A stretch of 64,000 nucleotides of DNA, from positions 1,674,001 through 1,738,000 of the forward strand of contig NZ_CP076547.1 in the NCBI RefSeq assembly GCF_018889995.1, in the 5' to 3' direction. Source of the stretch: Subtercola sp. PAMC28395. Lineage in GTDB: Bacteria; Actinomycetota; Actinomycetes; Actinomycetales; Microbacteriaceae. The position numbers were made by a program, and so were the translations under genes. Each line of letters begins with the position of its first letter. Position 1 is the stretch's first letter. Shown here one piece after another: positions 1-8,362 of this stretch. The notes beneath the pieces are model-generated. The model was given only the letters and a program-made list of their open reading frames with translations, had not been told where the DNA came from and searched no databases.

Positions 1-315
1 TCGGCGAAACACGGGCTCGAGGGGCTGTCGAAGGTGACGGCGCTCGAGGGTGGCCCCAAGGGTGTCACGAGCAACTGTGTCAGCCCCGGCTATGTGCGGA
101 CTCCCCTCGTCGAGAAGCAGCTGGCCGAGCAGGCGGAGGTGCACGGAATCCCCGAGTCGGAGGTGCTCAGCCGCATCATGCTCACGGAGAGTGCCATCAA
201 GAGGCTCGTGGAACCTTCTGAGGTCGCGTCGCTCGTCGGTTGGCTCGCATCTGAGGAGTCCGCAATGGTGACCGGTGCGAGCTACACGATGGACGGTGGC
301 TGGTCGGCCCGCTGA
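1..315 (+). CDS. SDR-family dehydrogenase, C-terminal part (3-hydroxybutyrate dehydrogenase-like)
   Basis: The window opens inside this gene; frame 1 is open from the first base and stops at TGA 313-315, leaving 104 residues. The fragment starts with SAKHG, which holds the lysine of the short-chain dehydrogenase YxxxK active site; the tyrosine lies just upstream of the window. NCVSPGYVRTPLVEKQL and the terminal VTGASYTMDGGWSAR are typical of D-3-hydroxybutyrate dehydrogenases, which interconvert 3-hydroxybutyrate and acetoacetate with NAD in the cytoplasm. Family membership is certain; the substrate is inferred from the PGYVRTPLVEKQ segment. It runs tail-to-tail with the following LysR gene. 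Confidence 0.85.
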   Translation, partial: SAKHGLEGLSKVTALEGGPKGVTSNCVSPGYVRTPLVEKQLAEQAEVHGIPESEVLSRIMLTESAIKRLVEPSEVASLVGWLASEESAMVTGASYTMDGGWSAR

Positions 316-366
316 GCGGACGCTCGTATTCCGCCCGAGGCGTCGCAGGCTGCGGCAAGCAGGGCG

Positions 367-1317
367 TCAGCTGTAGGGGCTGCCGATCATCCGGCTGCCG
401 GGGCGCCCTTCGAGGGCGTCGCTGAACTCGATCATCCGCGAGCGCAGTGCTGACGCCACCGCAGCGATGGCCGGTTGCCGGAGCGCCTCGGTGCGGAGAA
501 CCATCCAGTACGCCAGCCGTTCGCCGACCAGCTCCGGCAGAACGCGGACCAGGTCTGAGTGCTGGTCGGCCATGAAGCACGGCAGGAAGCCCATGCCGGC
601 ACCCGCACGAGTCGCCTCGACGTGCACGAAGACGTTCGTCGACGTGACCCCGTCGACCATGGTCGGCACGAGCCGGCGCGGCGCATCGAGGTCATCGACC
701 TGCAGGATCGAGTCGATGAAGTACACCAGCGGGTGCGTCATCAACTCGGGCAGTGACGTTGGAGTGGCGTGTTCGCTGAGGTACGCACGGGAGGCGTACA
801 TGCCGAGGGAGTAGTGACCCAGCTCGAAGGCCTCTGTGCGGTGAACCTGGGGCTCGCCGACCACCACTTCGATGTCGAGACCAGATCGGTGCTGCAGCGC
901 CCGCCTGGTCGCGGTGACGATTTCGACGCTGAGATTCGGATGCTCGCGCCGCAGCGCAGCGACCGCAGGAGCGGCGATGTACGCGCTGAACCCGTCGGTT
1001 GCAGACAGTCTCACCACACCGCTGAGCTGCCGGGGTTCGTCGGGCGGCGCTGTGAGTTCGCTCACGGCCGCCTCGACGGCTTCGGCTGCCCCGACGGCCT
1101 TCTCGCCCAGGGCGGTGAGTTCCCATCCGCCAGCCGACCGGGCGAGCACCCGGCCGCCGAGGGCGTGCTCGAGCGAGGTGATCCGCCGCGAGACGGTGGT
1201 GTGGTTGATGCCGAGGCTCTCTGCCGCCGTCAAGAAGCGGCCCGTGCGCGAAACCGCCAGGAGAATCAGCAGGTCGTCTGCATCCGGCGACAGTGCCGGG
1301 CGGGAGGATTCGTTCAT
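367..1317 (-). CDS. LysR-family transcriptional regulator
   Basis: A 316-residue LysR-type regulator. The N-terminal winged helix-turn-helix (about residues 16-75) reads LLILLAVSRTGRFLTAAESL followed by GINHTTVSRRITSLE, and a periplasmic-binding-protein-like effector domain fills the rest (from about residue 100, VVRLSATDGFSAYIAAP). I chose the ATG at 1317 (MNESSRP) over an upstream start that would add nine residues (MTLDCILAD) of no family likeness. A perfect 5-4-5 palindrome lies directly before this start and may be its own operator. The gene points toward the SDR fragment, so a role in controlling that gene is only a guess; the effector is unknown. Confidence 0.88.
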   Translation of the reverse strand: MNESSRPALSPDADDLLILLAVSRTGRFLTAAESLGINHTTVSRRITSLEHALGGRVLARSAGGWELTALGEKAVGAAEAVEAAVSELTAPPDEPRQLSGVVRLSATDGFSAYIAAPAVAALRREHPNLSVEIVTATRRALQHRSGLDIEVVVGEPQVHRTEAFELGHYSLGMYASRAYLSEHATPTSLPELMTHPLVYFIDSILQVDDLDAPRRLVPTMVDGVTSTNVFVHVEATRAGAGMGFLPCFMADQHSDLVRVLPELVGERLAYWMVLRTEALRQPAIAAVASALRSRMIEFSDALEGRPGSRMIGSPYS

Positions 1318-1319
1318 AT

Positions 1320-1333
1320 CTGCAAGTATGCAG
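1320..1333. promoter_or_regulatory. Palindrome upstream of LysR gene
   Basis: CTGCAAGTATGCAG is a perfect inverted repeat (arms of 5, spacer of 4) beginning three bases upstream of the LysR start codon. On the minus strand a -10-like TAGACT precedes it, so a bound protein would sit over the transcription start. Autoregulation by the adjacent LysR protein is an inference. Confidence 0.35.
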
Positions 1334-1410
1334 TCTAGAGTCATCTACCGAGCGAGGCAATGGCGCGCAAGCCCCCGCCCGATCTGGCGCCCGCTGCCTA
1401 CTATCGGAAT

Positions 1411-2316
1411 ATGGAACTTCCTCCCGTGACACCGGCGAGCCCGAAAGACGCGGGTGTCAGGGGAGAGCTGAACCACGATCGATACGTGGGCTCGCGAGAC
1501 CTCACGCACTGGTACAGCCCGATCGGGCGCTTTCTCGCCCGGCTGACCCGCCGGCTGTCGGCCAGGCTCGGTCCGCACGGTGCGCTCATCCTCACGCTGG
1601 TCTTCGGCATGGCCATCGTGGTTCTGCTGAGTGCCGCAGCCGCTCAGGTCTACGACGCCGTCACCGATTCCGACGGCGTCGCCGGGCTCGACAAGCCTCT
1701 GCTGAATGTCATGATGTCAGCGCGTTCGCCATGGTTCGACTTCATCGTCACCGCCTACACCGACATCGCCGGGCCCATCGGGATGCCGATCATCGCCGTG
1801 GGGGCCATCGTGATCCTGGCACTGAGGCGGCGGTCGTGGACGCCGGTGATACTCATTGCGGCTGCCGGAACCGGCTCCCTCCTCATGACCATCGCCGGCA
1901 AGGACCTGATCGGCCGCGACAGGCCGCCACTGGCCGACGCTGTGCCACCGTACGAATACTCGCCGTCGTTCCCGAGCGGGCACACTCTCAATGCGGTCGT
2001 CATCGCGGGAATCATCGCGTACCTCCTGGTCCTGCGCCAGAAGACACCGCGCGCGCGGGTGATCACCATCGCTGTCGCCGCGCTCTTCGCCCTCACGATC
2101 GGTCTCAGCCGCGTCTACCTCGGGCACCACTGGTTCACCGATGTGCTCGCCGGCTGGATGCTCGGGGCCGCTTGGCTCGCCATCGTGATCACCGCTCACC
2201 GGCTCTACCTCACGACCCGAAGAAAGCCGTCTGAACAACAGCAGCCCGAACATCAGCAGCCCGAACGTCAGCGGCCTGCGCACGAACCACCCGACGATCT
2301 GGAGCACACGACATGA
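1411..2316 (+). CDS. PAP2-superfamily membrane phosphatase
   Basis: A 301-residue integral membrane phosphatase of the type-2 phosphatidic acid phosphatase family, which removes phosphate from lipid phosphates such as phosphatidic acid, undecaprenyl diphosphate or phosphatidylglycerol phosphate. All three signature motifs are intact: K164-x6-RP172 (KDLIGRDRPP), PSGH at 188-191, and SRVYLGHHWFTD at 233-244. About six hydrophobic helices surround them. The C-terminal tail is polar and rich in Gln, Pro and Glu. The start is the ATG of MELPPV; an in-frame ATG 17 codons upstream is possible. Its stop overlaps the start of the lipid kinase by four bases (ATGA), so the two are translationally coupled. 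Confidence 0.9.
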   Translation: MELPPVTPASPKDAGVRGELNHDRYVGSRDLTHWYSPIGRFLARLTRRLSARLGPHGALILTLVFGMAIVVLLSAAAAQVYDAVTDSDGVAGLDKPLLNVMMSARSPWFDFIVTAYTDIAGPIGMPIIAVGAIVILALRRRSWTPVILIAAAGTGSLLMTIAGKDLIGRDRPPLADAVPPYEYSPSFPSGHTLNAVVIAGIIAYLLVLRQKTPRARVITIAVAALFALTIGLSRVYLGHHWFTDVLAGWMLGAAWLAIVITAHRLYLTTRRKPSEQQQPEHQQPERQRPAHEPPDDLEHTT

Positions 2317-3518
2317 CGCCCTCGAAAGAGCCCAGGCACGCCGCCACAGATGAAACTGTCGAAGAGGGGACGGCCACCAATGAGACGGTCACGGATGATG
2401 TGGTCGCAATGAATGCGGCCCGTCTCCAGCAGAAGACGGCCGCCATCGTCTACAACCCCATCAAGGTTGACCTCGAGGAGCTCCGCGCAGCGCTTCAGAC
2501 GCAGGAGGCGGCGAACAACTGGGGCCCCACGCTCTGGCTCGAGACGAGCGAAGACGACCCCGGAGAACAGATCACGAGGACGGCCGTCGAAAAGAAGGTC
2601 GACGTCGTCATCGCGGCAGGCGGGGACGGAACGGTCCGAGCGGTGGCGGAGAGCCTTCGAGGCACTGGGATCCCCCTCGCGCTGCTGCCCTCCGGCACCG
2701 GAAACCTGCTCGCGCGCAATCTCGCACTCACCCTCGACGATATGACCCATTCGCTGGAGACAGCCTTCACGGGTGCGAACCGTTCAATCGACCTGGGTGT
2801 CATCGACATCGAGCGGGCGGATTCGACGCGCGACAGGCACGCGTTCCTGGTGATGGCCGGGCTCGGTATCGACGCCAAGATGATCGCCAATACGAACTCC
2901 GAACTCAAGAAGCGAGTGGGCTGGCTCGCCTACGTGCAGGCGATCACACTGGCGCTGAGAGACAAAGACGAACTCCGTTTCCGGTATCGGCTCGGCGATC
3001 ATCCGACCCGCGCTCTTCGTGCCCACACGCTCATCATCGGCAACTGCGGCTCGCTGCCGGCGAACATGCTGCTGCTGCCTGACGCGGCGGTCGACGACGG
3101 GGTGTTCGACATCGTGATGCTCCGGCCGAAGGGTTTCTTCGGCTGGGTGCAGATCTGGGCGAGGGTCGCGTGGGAGAACGGGATCATCCGGCGTACGGCG
3201 ATGGGCAGAAAGCTCATGGGTGAGGTGAAGGAGGTTCGGGCGATGGAGTATGACAAGGGAGAGTCGGTCACCGCCCGATTCAGTCGTGCGGAGCACATCG
3301 AGCTCGACGGTGATGCCTTCGGCGAGGCCGTGGCTTTCAAGACGTGGGTCGATGCCGGTTCGCTGGTCGTGCGCATTCCGGCCGAGGTCGCGGCTGACAG
3401 CACGGGTGACGACGTCGGTGCCGGTGATGCCGGTGCGAGCGATGCCGGTGCGAGTGAAGCCGGTGCCAGCGATGCCGGTGCCAGTGATGCCGGCACGAAG
3501 GAGGACGCGCATGCCTGA
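2313..3518 (+). CDS. Diacylglycerol kinase-family lipid kinase (YegS/DgkB-like)
   Basis: A 401-residue lipid kinase with the DAGK catalytic domain, which transfers phosphate from ATP to a lipid hydroxyl such as that of diacylglycerol. GGDGT at 103-107, preceded by VDVVIAAG, is the nucleotide-binding motif; LPSGTGNLLARNL follows as the second conserved block, and IELDGD near residue 328 matches the conserved C-terminal acid motif. The first 40 residues are a polar extension, and the last 40 are a low-complexity Asp-Ala-Gly-Ala-Ser tail made by a 15-base tandem repeat. It overlaps the PAP2 gene by four bases and the DUF1206 gene by eight, giving a three-gene operon. The exact lipid is unknown. 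Confidence 0.9.
   Translation: MTPSKEPRHAATDETVEEGTATNETVTDDVVAMNAARLQQKTAAIVYNPIKVDLEELRAALQTQEAANNWGPTLWLETSEDDPGEQITRTAVEKKVDVVIAAGGDGTVRAVAESLRGTGIPLALLPSGTGNLLARNLALTLDDMTHSLETAFTGANRSIDLGVIDIERADSTRDRHAFLVMAGLGIDAKMIANTNSELKKRVGWLAYVQAITLALRDKDELRFRYRLGDHPTRALRAHTLIIGNCGSLPANMLLLPDAAVDDGVFDIVMLRPKGFFGWVQIWARVAWENGIIRRTAMGRKLMGEVKEVRAMEYDKGESVTARFSRAEHIELDGDAFGEAVAFKTWVDAGSLVVRIPAEVAADSTGDDVGAGDAGASDAGASEAGASDAGASDAGTKEDAHA
3426..3497 (+). repeat. 15-base tandem repeat in the lipid kinase gene
   Basis: Four full copies and one partial copy of GATGCCGGTGCGAGC, with a few substitutions (boundaries 3426, 3441, 3456, 3471, 3486), encode a D/E-A-G-A-S pentapeptide repeat at the kinase C-terminus. 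The multiple-of-three unit keeps the reading frame whatever the copy number. Confidence 0.85.
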
Positions 3519-4314
3519 CGCGAAAGCCGCCGCACGTACGGCGTCGAACAGCCCCATTCTCCGTGGCCTGGCCCGGTTGGGCTTTGCCGTGAACGGCCTG
3601 CTGCACGCTCTGATCGGGTTGATCGCCATCGGCATTGCGGTGGGCACGGGAAGTGGTGAAGCCGACCAGTCGGGTGCTCTCACCCAGTTGGCGAGCGCTC
3701 CGGGCGGCGCCTTCGTGCTCTGGGTCGTCGTCGTCGGTCTCGCGGCCCTCGGTCTGTGGCTCATCCTCGGTGCGTTCCTCTTTCGGGCTCCCGACCCGAA
3801 GAAACGGGTTTCGCACATCGTGAAGGAGGTCGCCAAGGGGCTGGTCTACCTTGCCGTTGCCGGAACGGCCCTGACCTTCGCGCAGGGTGGCACGTCGAAT
3901 TCTGCATCGAGCGCAAGCCAGGCCAGTGCAGGGCTCCTGTCGACTCCGGGTGGGCAGATACTGGCTGTCGTCATCGGCGTCGCCATCGCTGCCATCGGCG
4001 TCTATTTCGTGGTCAAAGGCGTCACGAAGAAGTTCACCGATGACATCTCGGTTCCCGCTGGCCCGGCCGGCACCGCAACCGTGTTCGTCGGCGTTCTCGG
4101 CTATGTGGCCAAGGGTGTGGTGCTGGTTCTCGTCGGCGTGCTCTTCGCCGTAGCTGCATTCGCCGTCGACCCGGGCAAGGCGACGGGCATCGATGGTGCC
4201 TTGCGAACCCTGGCCACCCTGCCGCTGGGCATGGCACTGCTCTGGATCGTGGGTGCGGGCCTGATCGCGTACGGCGTCTACTGCGGGGTGCGAGCGTTGC
4301 GCGCCCGCCTGTGA
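3511..4314 (+). CDS. DUF1206 membrane protein
   Basis: A 267-residue membrane protein of the DUF1206 family: three homologous pairs of transmembrane helices. The repeated pattern of GLARLGFAVNGLLHALIG, IVKEVAKGLVYLAVAG and VGVLGYVAKGVVLVLVG marks the start of each pair. The molecular role of the family is not known. The start is the ATG at 3511, inside the last codons of the lipid kinase gene; a much longer in-frame extension upstream is only the shadow of that gene. The position directly after a PAP2 phosphatase and a lipid kinase suggests a role in the envelope, but this is context only. Its last 37 bases overlap the end of the convergent PAP2 gene. Confidence 0.88.
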   Translation: MPDAKAAARTASNSPILRGLARLGFAVNGLLHALIGLIAIGIAVGTGSGEADQSGALTQLASAPGGAFVLWVVVVGLAALGLWLILGAFLFRAPDPKKRVSHIVKEVAKGLVYLAVAGTALTFAQGGTSNSASSASQASAGLLSTPGGQILAVVIGVAIAAIGVYFVVKGVTKKFTDDISVPAGPAGTATVFVGVLGYVAKGVVLVLVGVLFAVAAFAVDPGKATGIDGALRTLATLPLGMALLWIVGAGLIAYGVYCGVRALRARL

Positions 4315-5132
4315 CCTGAGGTCTCCTGGTTCGCCGCGGCCACCGGCCCCACCGTACCGGACGAGTCGACCGTACCGGTTGCGTCGACCGTACGGGTTGC
4401 GTCGACCGTCACTGCCGGTGGCACGACACGCACAGTGCGATACGTGTCGAGCGCGATGATGAGCCCGAGGATGACCAGCGACAGTGACATCGAAGCGAGT
4501 GCGTCCGTCGCCCAGTGGTATCCCAGATAGACCCGGCACGCGGCCGCCGCGAAGATGAGCAGGGCCGCGACAGCGAATGCTGTCACGGTCACCCGCGGGT
4601 TCTTCTTCCGAGAGAAGACCAGGTACGTCAGCAGGAGCAGAAAGTCGCACGCACCGAGAACGTGGCCGGAGGGGAACGAGAACGTCGTGTCGGTGCCGAA
4701 GAGCATGAGCGAGGTGGGTGGGCGTTCCCTGCCGACAAGCCGGGTGATGATCTGCACAACGATCACTCCGGTCAGGGTGCCGAGGGCGAGCAGGAGCGGG
4801 CGCCAGATGTGCCGGGCAAAGATGCCCCAGCTCACCGTGACGACCAGGATGATGATCGGCAGTGCAATCGGGCCGAACACCACGGCTATGCCGATCATGA
4901 CTGCCGTGAGCCAGTCTGCGCGGCGGGCGTCGATCCAGCTCTCGATCGGTGCGTCGATGCTCGAGAGATCGTCTTTCTGAAGCACGCTGGAGAGGATCAC
5001 GAAGAAGAACACCAGACCGGCCGCGACGAGCACAGCAGAGATGATGTAGAGGTTTCGCTTGACCGAGGCGGCAACGGGCCGGGTCTCGACGATGAATCTC
5101 TCGTGGAAGGAACGGAGGGCAGAACCAGGCAT
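4278..5132 (-). CDS. PAP2-superfamily membrane phosphatase, motif 1 variant
   Basis: A 284-residue second PAP2-type protein, convergent with the DUF1206 gene. The central motif is kept (SFPSGH, histidine at about 157) and so is the end of motif 3 (RVYLGYHWATD, 200-210). The lysine of motif 1 (K-x6-RP) is replaced: the sequence reads TRLVGRERPP, with threonine at the lysine position and an arginine next to it. The serine that normally begins motif 3 is cysteine. Six hydrophobic helices are visible. The polar C-terminus contains a repeated VDATxTVDATGT segment from an 18-base DNA repeat. It is probably a lipid-phosphate phosphatase, with altered activity possible. Confidence 0.85.
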   Translation of the reverse strand: MPGSALRSFHERFIVETRPVAASVKRNLYIISAVLVAAGLVFFFVILSSVLQKDDLSSIDAPIESWIDARRADWLTAVMIGIAVVFGPIALPIIILVVTVSWGIFARHIWRPLLLALGTLTGVIVVQIITRLVGRERPPTSLMLFGTDTTFSFPSGHVLGACDFLLLLTYLVFSRKKNPRVTVTAFAVAALLIFAAAACRVYLGYHWATDALASMSLSLVILGLIIALDTYRTVRVVPPAVTVDATRTVDATGTVDSSGTVGPVAAANQETSGHRRARNARTPQ

Positions 5133-5267
5133 GCGACGACGCTAGTACACGGTGTGATTCCGTGGCGGGGCCTCGATTTCGGGCCGGGTGACGGCTAAGG
5201 TATGGCAGGCTCAATGGGGTAACGATCTCCGCGGGGTGGCAATGTCCGTTGGCAGCAGGATTCGACG

Positions 5268-6767
5268 ATGGGGCGCAAGAGCGTGAAAGAAGGACTGGCT
5301 CGTCTGAGCCGGCACAAGCTGTTCAAGGTCGTGCCGATCGTTGTTCTCATCGCCGAGATCGTCATCCGCATCGGTGCCGTCATTGTGGTGCCACGAAACC
5401 GGCGACCCACGGCAGCCATGGCGTGGCTGATGGCGATCTTCGTGGCGCCGATACCCGGGACGCTCTTCTTCAGCCTGTTCGGAACCACGAAGTTGCCCAA
5501 AGCCCGTCGCGACAAGCAGCAGGAGATCAACAACTTCATTCTGGAGACGACAGAGGGGCTCGACCTCGTCTCGAAGAACGAGACCTGGCCGGAGTGGTTC
5601 AGTTCAGTCGTCGAACTGAACCGGACCCTCGGCGCCATGCCGCTGGTCGGTGGCAACGATGTCAAACTCCTGCCGGACTACACCGAGTCGATTGCGGCGA
5701 TGACGGCAGCAGTCGAAGCTGCCGAGAAATACGTACACGTCGAGTTCTACATCCTCAGCCGCGACGCGACGACGATGCCCTTCTTCGATGCGTTGCTTGC
5801 CGCCCAGAAGAGGGGAGTCACGGTCAGGGTCCTGTACGACCACATCTCGACCATCCGGAGCCCCAAAGGCCGGGCCACCCGTCGATGGCTGCGAGCGAAC
5901 GACATCGACTTCTGGGAGATGCTGCCCTTCTATCCGTTCCGGAGTTCGTGGCGTCGACCAGACCTGCGCAACCACCGCAAGGTTCTCGTGATCGACGGTC
6001 TCGTCGGTTTCATGGGTTCGCAGAACATGGTCGACCCCTCGTACAACAAGCGCAGCAACATCCGGCAGGGCCTGCGTTGGAAAGACCTCATGGTCAAAAT
6101 AGAGGGCCCGACGGTAGCCGGTGTGAATGCGATCTTCATCACCGATTGGTACAGCGAGACCGACGAACTTCTGACCCGCGAGACCGAGTCGATCCGTGTC
6201 GTCGAATCGTCAGACACGCTCGACTGCCAGATCGTACCGAGCGGCCCCGGGTTCGAAGGCGAGAACAACCTCCGGTTGTTCAATGCACTGCTGTACGCGG
6301 CCCAGCAGCGGCTGGTCATCGTGAGCCCCTACTTCGTGCCCGACGATTCGATGCTCTACGCAATCACGACGGCCGCGGAGCGGGGTGTCGACGTGCACCT
6401 CTTCGCCTGCGAGGTCGCCGACCAGGCAGTTGTCTATCACGCACAGCGTTCATACTATGAAGCTCTTCTGCGCGCAGGGGTTCGAATCTTCCTCTACGAA
6501 AAGCCCGTTGTTCTGCACGCGAAGCACTTCACGATCGATGACGAGGTTGCCGTGATCGGATCGAGCAACATGGACATGCGCTCATTCAGTCTCAATTTCG
6601 AGGTCTCCCTGCTCGTGCGTGGGCGCCGTTTTGTCGACGCGTTGCGCAAAGTCGAAGAGGACTACCTGCTGCATTCACGCGAACTGCTGCTCGAAGACTG
6701 GCTGCAACGCCCGGTGCGGTCGCAATTGCTCGACAACGTGTCGAGGCTCACCGCCGCCGTTCAGTGA
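5268..6767 (+). CDS. cls: Cardiolipin synthase (phospholipase D superfamily)
   Basis: A 499-residue protein with the standard layout of bacterial cardiolipin synthases: two N-terminal membrane helices (about residues 20-41 and 49-71), then two phospholipase-D catalytic halves. The HKD motifs are complete: H236-x-K238-x4-D243 (NHRKVLVIDG) and H417-x-K419-x4-D424 (LHAKHFTIDD), followed by GSQNM and GSSNMDMRSF. The family joins two phosphatidylglycerols (or phosphatidylglycerol with another phospholipid) to make cardiolipin at the membrane. The start is the ATG before GRKSVKEGL; no better start is visible. It is divergent from the PAP2 variant gene and completes a local group of phospholipid enzymes. 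Confidence 0.92.
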   Translation: MGRKSVKEGLARLSRHKLFKVVPIVVLIAEIVIRIGAVIVVPRNRRPTAAMAWLMAIFVAPIPGTLFFSLFGTTKLPKARRDKQQEINNFILETTEGLDLVSKNETWPEWFSSVVELNRTLGAMPLVGGNDVKLLPDYTESIAAMTAAVEAAEKYVHVEFYILSRDATTMPFFDALLAAQKRGVTVRVLYDHISTIRSPKGRATRRWLRANDIDFWEMLPFYPFRSSWRRPDLRNHRKVLVIDGLVGFMGSQNMVDPSYNKRSNIRQGLRWKDLMVKIEGPTVAGVNAIFITDWYSETDELLTRETESIRVVESSDTLDCQIVPSGPGFEGENNLRLFNALLYAAQQRLVIVSPYFVPDDSMLYAITTAAERGVDVHLFACEVADQAVVYHAQRSYYEALLRAGVRIFLYEKPVVLHAKHFTIDDEVAVIGSSNMDMRSFSLNFEVSLLVRGRRFVDALRKVEEDYLLHSRELLLEDWLQRPVRSQLLDNVSRLTAAVQ

Positions 6768-6800
6768 AGACGGCGCAGCACAGACTGCCTGGCGCACTTC

Positions 6801-7433
6801 TCAGGTGCGAGAGTACTGCTGGATGATCTGGTTCATCGAGCCGATCGCACTCGCGACCTGGAGACCGACCACGAGCAGCTGGATCACGAACACGCCGATG
6901 TAGACCCAGATGACGGCGAGTCCACGGCCGGTCTGCTGCCTGACCACGACAGAACGCCCGATCACGTAGACCACCGAGAGGAAGCCCCACGCCCAGTGGA
7001 AACGGCGGGGGAACCCGAGCGTACCGAGGCGCTTCCAGTCCAGGTAGGCAAGCACCACAATGATGGCATAGATAGCGAAGCCGAGGAGCTGCACCGCGAT
7101 GTAACCGGGGGTGTACATCATCGACGTCGACGAGTAACGGCTCGCGCCCGGGTTGTAGAGCGACGCCCGCATGCTGTCGGTCATCAGTGAGCCGAAATTG
7201 AGCAGCGCGAGGGCCACCGTGTCGATCAGCGGAACCAGCACCATGAGCCAGATGAAGGCGTTGTACACCGGCGTGGCAGGCCCGATCTGGCTGACGGGTG
7301 CGCTGGCCATCGCGTGTTCCGTCCACTGGTAGCCGTCCCACCAGCGCAACTCGGCAGTGCCCGTCGGCGAGGGGTACCAGCCCGGGCCGACAGCGGGTGT
7401 GTTGCGAGGTTCAGGAATCAGGGGTTCAGACAT
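6801..7433 (-). CDS. DUF2510 domain membrane protein
   Basis: A 210-residue protein. Residues 18-42 form a DUF2510 domain (GWYPSPTGTAELRWWDGYQW), a short cytoplasmic module common at the N-termini of actinobacterial membrane proteins. Four or five hydrophobic segments follow (about 57-80, 110-135, 150-168, 178-202). Function unknown. The ATG start is preceded by GAGAGG at a good distance. It converges on the cardiolipin synthase gene with a gap of 33 bases. Confidence 0.82.
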   Translation of the reverse strand: MSEPLIPEPRNTPAVGPGWYPSPTGTAELRWWDGYQWTEHAMASAPVSQIGPATPVYNAFIWLMVLVPLIDTVALALLNFGSLMTDSMRASLYNPGASRYSSTSMMYTPGYIAVQLLGFAIYAIIVVLAYLDWKRLGTLGFPRRFHWAWGFLSVVYVIGRSVVVRQQTGRGLAVIWVYIGVFVIQLLVVGLQVASAIGSMNQIIQQYSRT

Positions 7434-7851
7434 TCGTGCCTCTCAGGCTTGCTCATGCGTACATGTCGGGTGCGGGCTGGTCAAGAGCGTACTCGTCACG
7501 GGCCGTTCGGCCGCGCACGCAACGCTCACGCTCGCATTCGTCACTGGTGCGAGATCACCCAGAAGACCGCGATGCCGATGAGCACCAGAACAGTGATGGT
7601 GATCACCTGGGGGAGGTAGCGGGGAGGCTCGCTGTCTGGCTCGTCGATGGGAGGAGTGCTCTCGGGTCTGTGGTGCGGGGTCTGTGATGTGGGGTCTGTG
7701 GTGCCCGGTCTGCGACTCCGGGTTCACGATGCAGGGTCGATGATGCAGGGATGACCGTGGTGCTCGCGTTCAGCCGCTTCATTCAGGCTAGGCCGGGAGG
7801 CGCAGACTCGCAGTCCGCAAAACGGGGGACACGGGTGGGTGCGATCCGGAG
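7434..7851. other. Gene-poor stretch with a possible broken membrane-peptide gene
   Basis: No convincing intact gene. On the minus strand, from about 7725 down to TGA 7558-7560, one frame reads as a polar Pro/Thr/His-rich stretch followed by PPRYLPQVITITVLVLIGIA and VFWVISHQ, i.e. a single hydrophobic helix with a short tail, like a small membrane protein. The frame opens after a stop and has no ATG, GTG or TTG before the helix except a GTG inside it, so it is either a relic or starts in an unusual way. Upstream, short repeats of GGGTCTGTGGTG (7664-7710) occur. Confidence 0.35.
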
Positions 7852-8247
7852 TCACCGACGGGCTGCGGGGCGCCTCTGGTTCTTCAGGTATCTGGCAAGC
7901 AGGAAGCTGCCGACGGCGGTGACGAGCCACATGACAAGGGTGCAGAGAATCCACGCCCGGATTCCCGAGATGCGGATGCCGTTGGCGATGACGGCCGCAA
8001 TGAGCAGGGAGACGAGGGTGGCGACGATGCCGATCCCCCCGATGAAGGCGGGCGCGTTGCGGGTCGTGGCCTTCAGAACAGGAGGGACGATCAGGCTCTG
8101 AGCCACCGTGAACACGATCACCGTGACAAGGAACCCTTCCCAGGTCAGCGTCACTTCGGTGATGAGCAGCGCTGCGACGATGAGCCCGATGCAGGCAGAG
8201 CCCAGTGAGACGGCGATGCGGATCAGCAGGATTCTGAATGTGGCCAC
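7852..8247 (-). CDS. Four-helix membrane protein, holin-like
   Basis: A 131-residue protein that is almost wholly hydrophobic, with four predicted helices (about residues 8-30, 38-58, 68-90, 98-118) and a basic C-terminus (RYLKNQRRPAARR). Size and layout resemble the phage-holin-family (superfamily IV) proteins encoded singly in many actinobacterial chromosomes. No other phage gene is nearby, so a phage role is unlikely. The GTG start at 8247 is favoured because GAGG lies a few bases upstream. Function unknown. Confidence 0.7.
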   Translation of the reverse strand: MATFRILLIRIAVSLGSACIGLIVAALLITEVTLTWEGFLVTVIVFTVAQSLIVPPVLKATTRNAPAFIGGIGIVATLVSLLIAAVIANGIRISGIRAWILCTLVMWLVTAVGSFLLARYLKNQRRPAARR

Positions 8248-8362
8248 AGCTGCCTCAACTGTCGGTGGTGTCGATCGAGCGATACCGCGAAGATGAACAG
8301 CGATATCGCCGCGAGTCTAGCAGCGGCTCGCCCAACGCTGATTCGTGCGGCAAACTGGCCGA

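Noticed and set aside
3337..5214. 625-residue minus-strand frame
   Set aside because: It overlaps the PAP2 variant in another frame and DUF1206 antisense; no domain.
7852..8247. Holin as part of a prophage
   Set aside because: No other phage gene is near; holin-like proteins occur singly in actinobacterial chromosomes.
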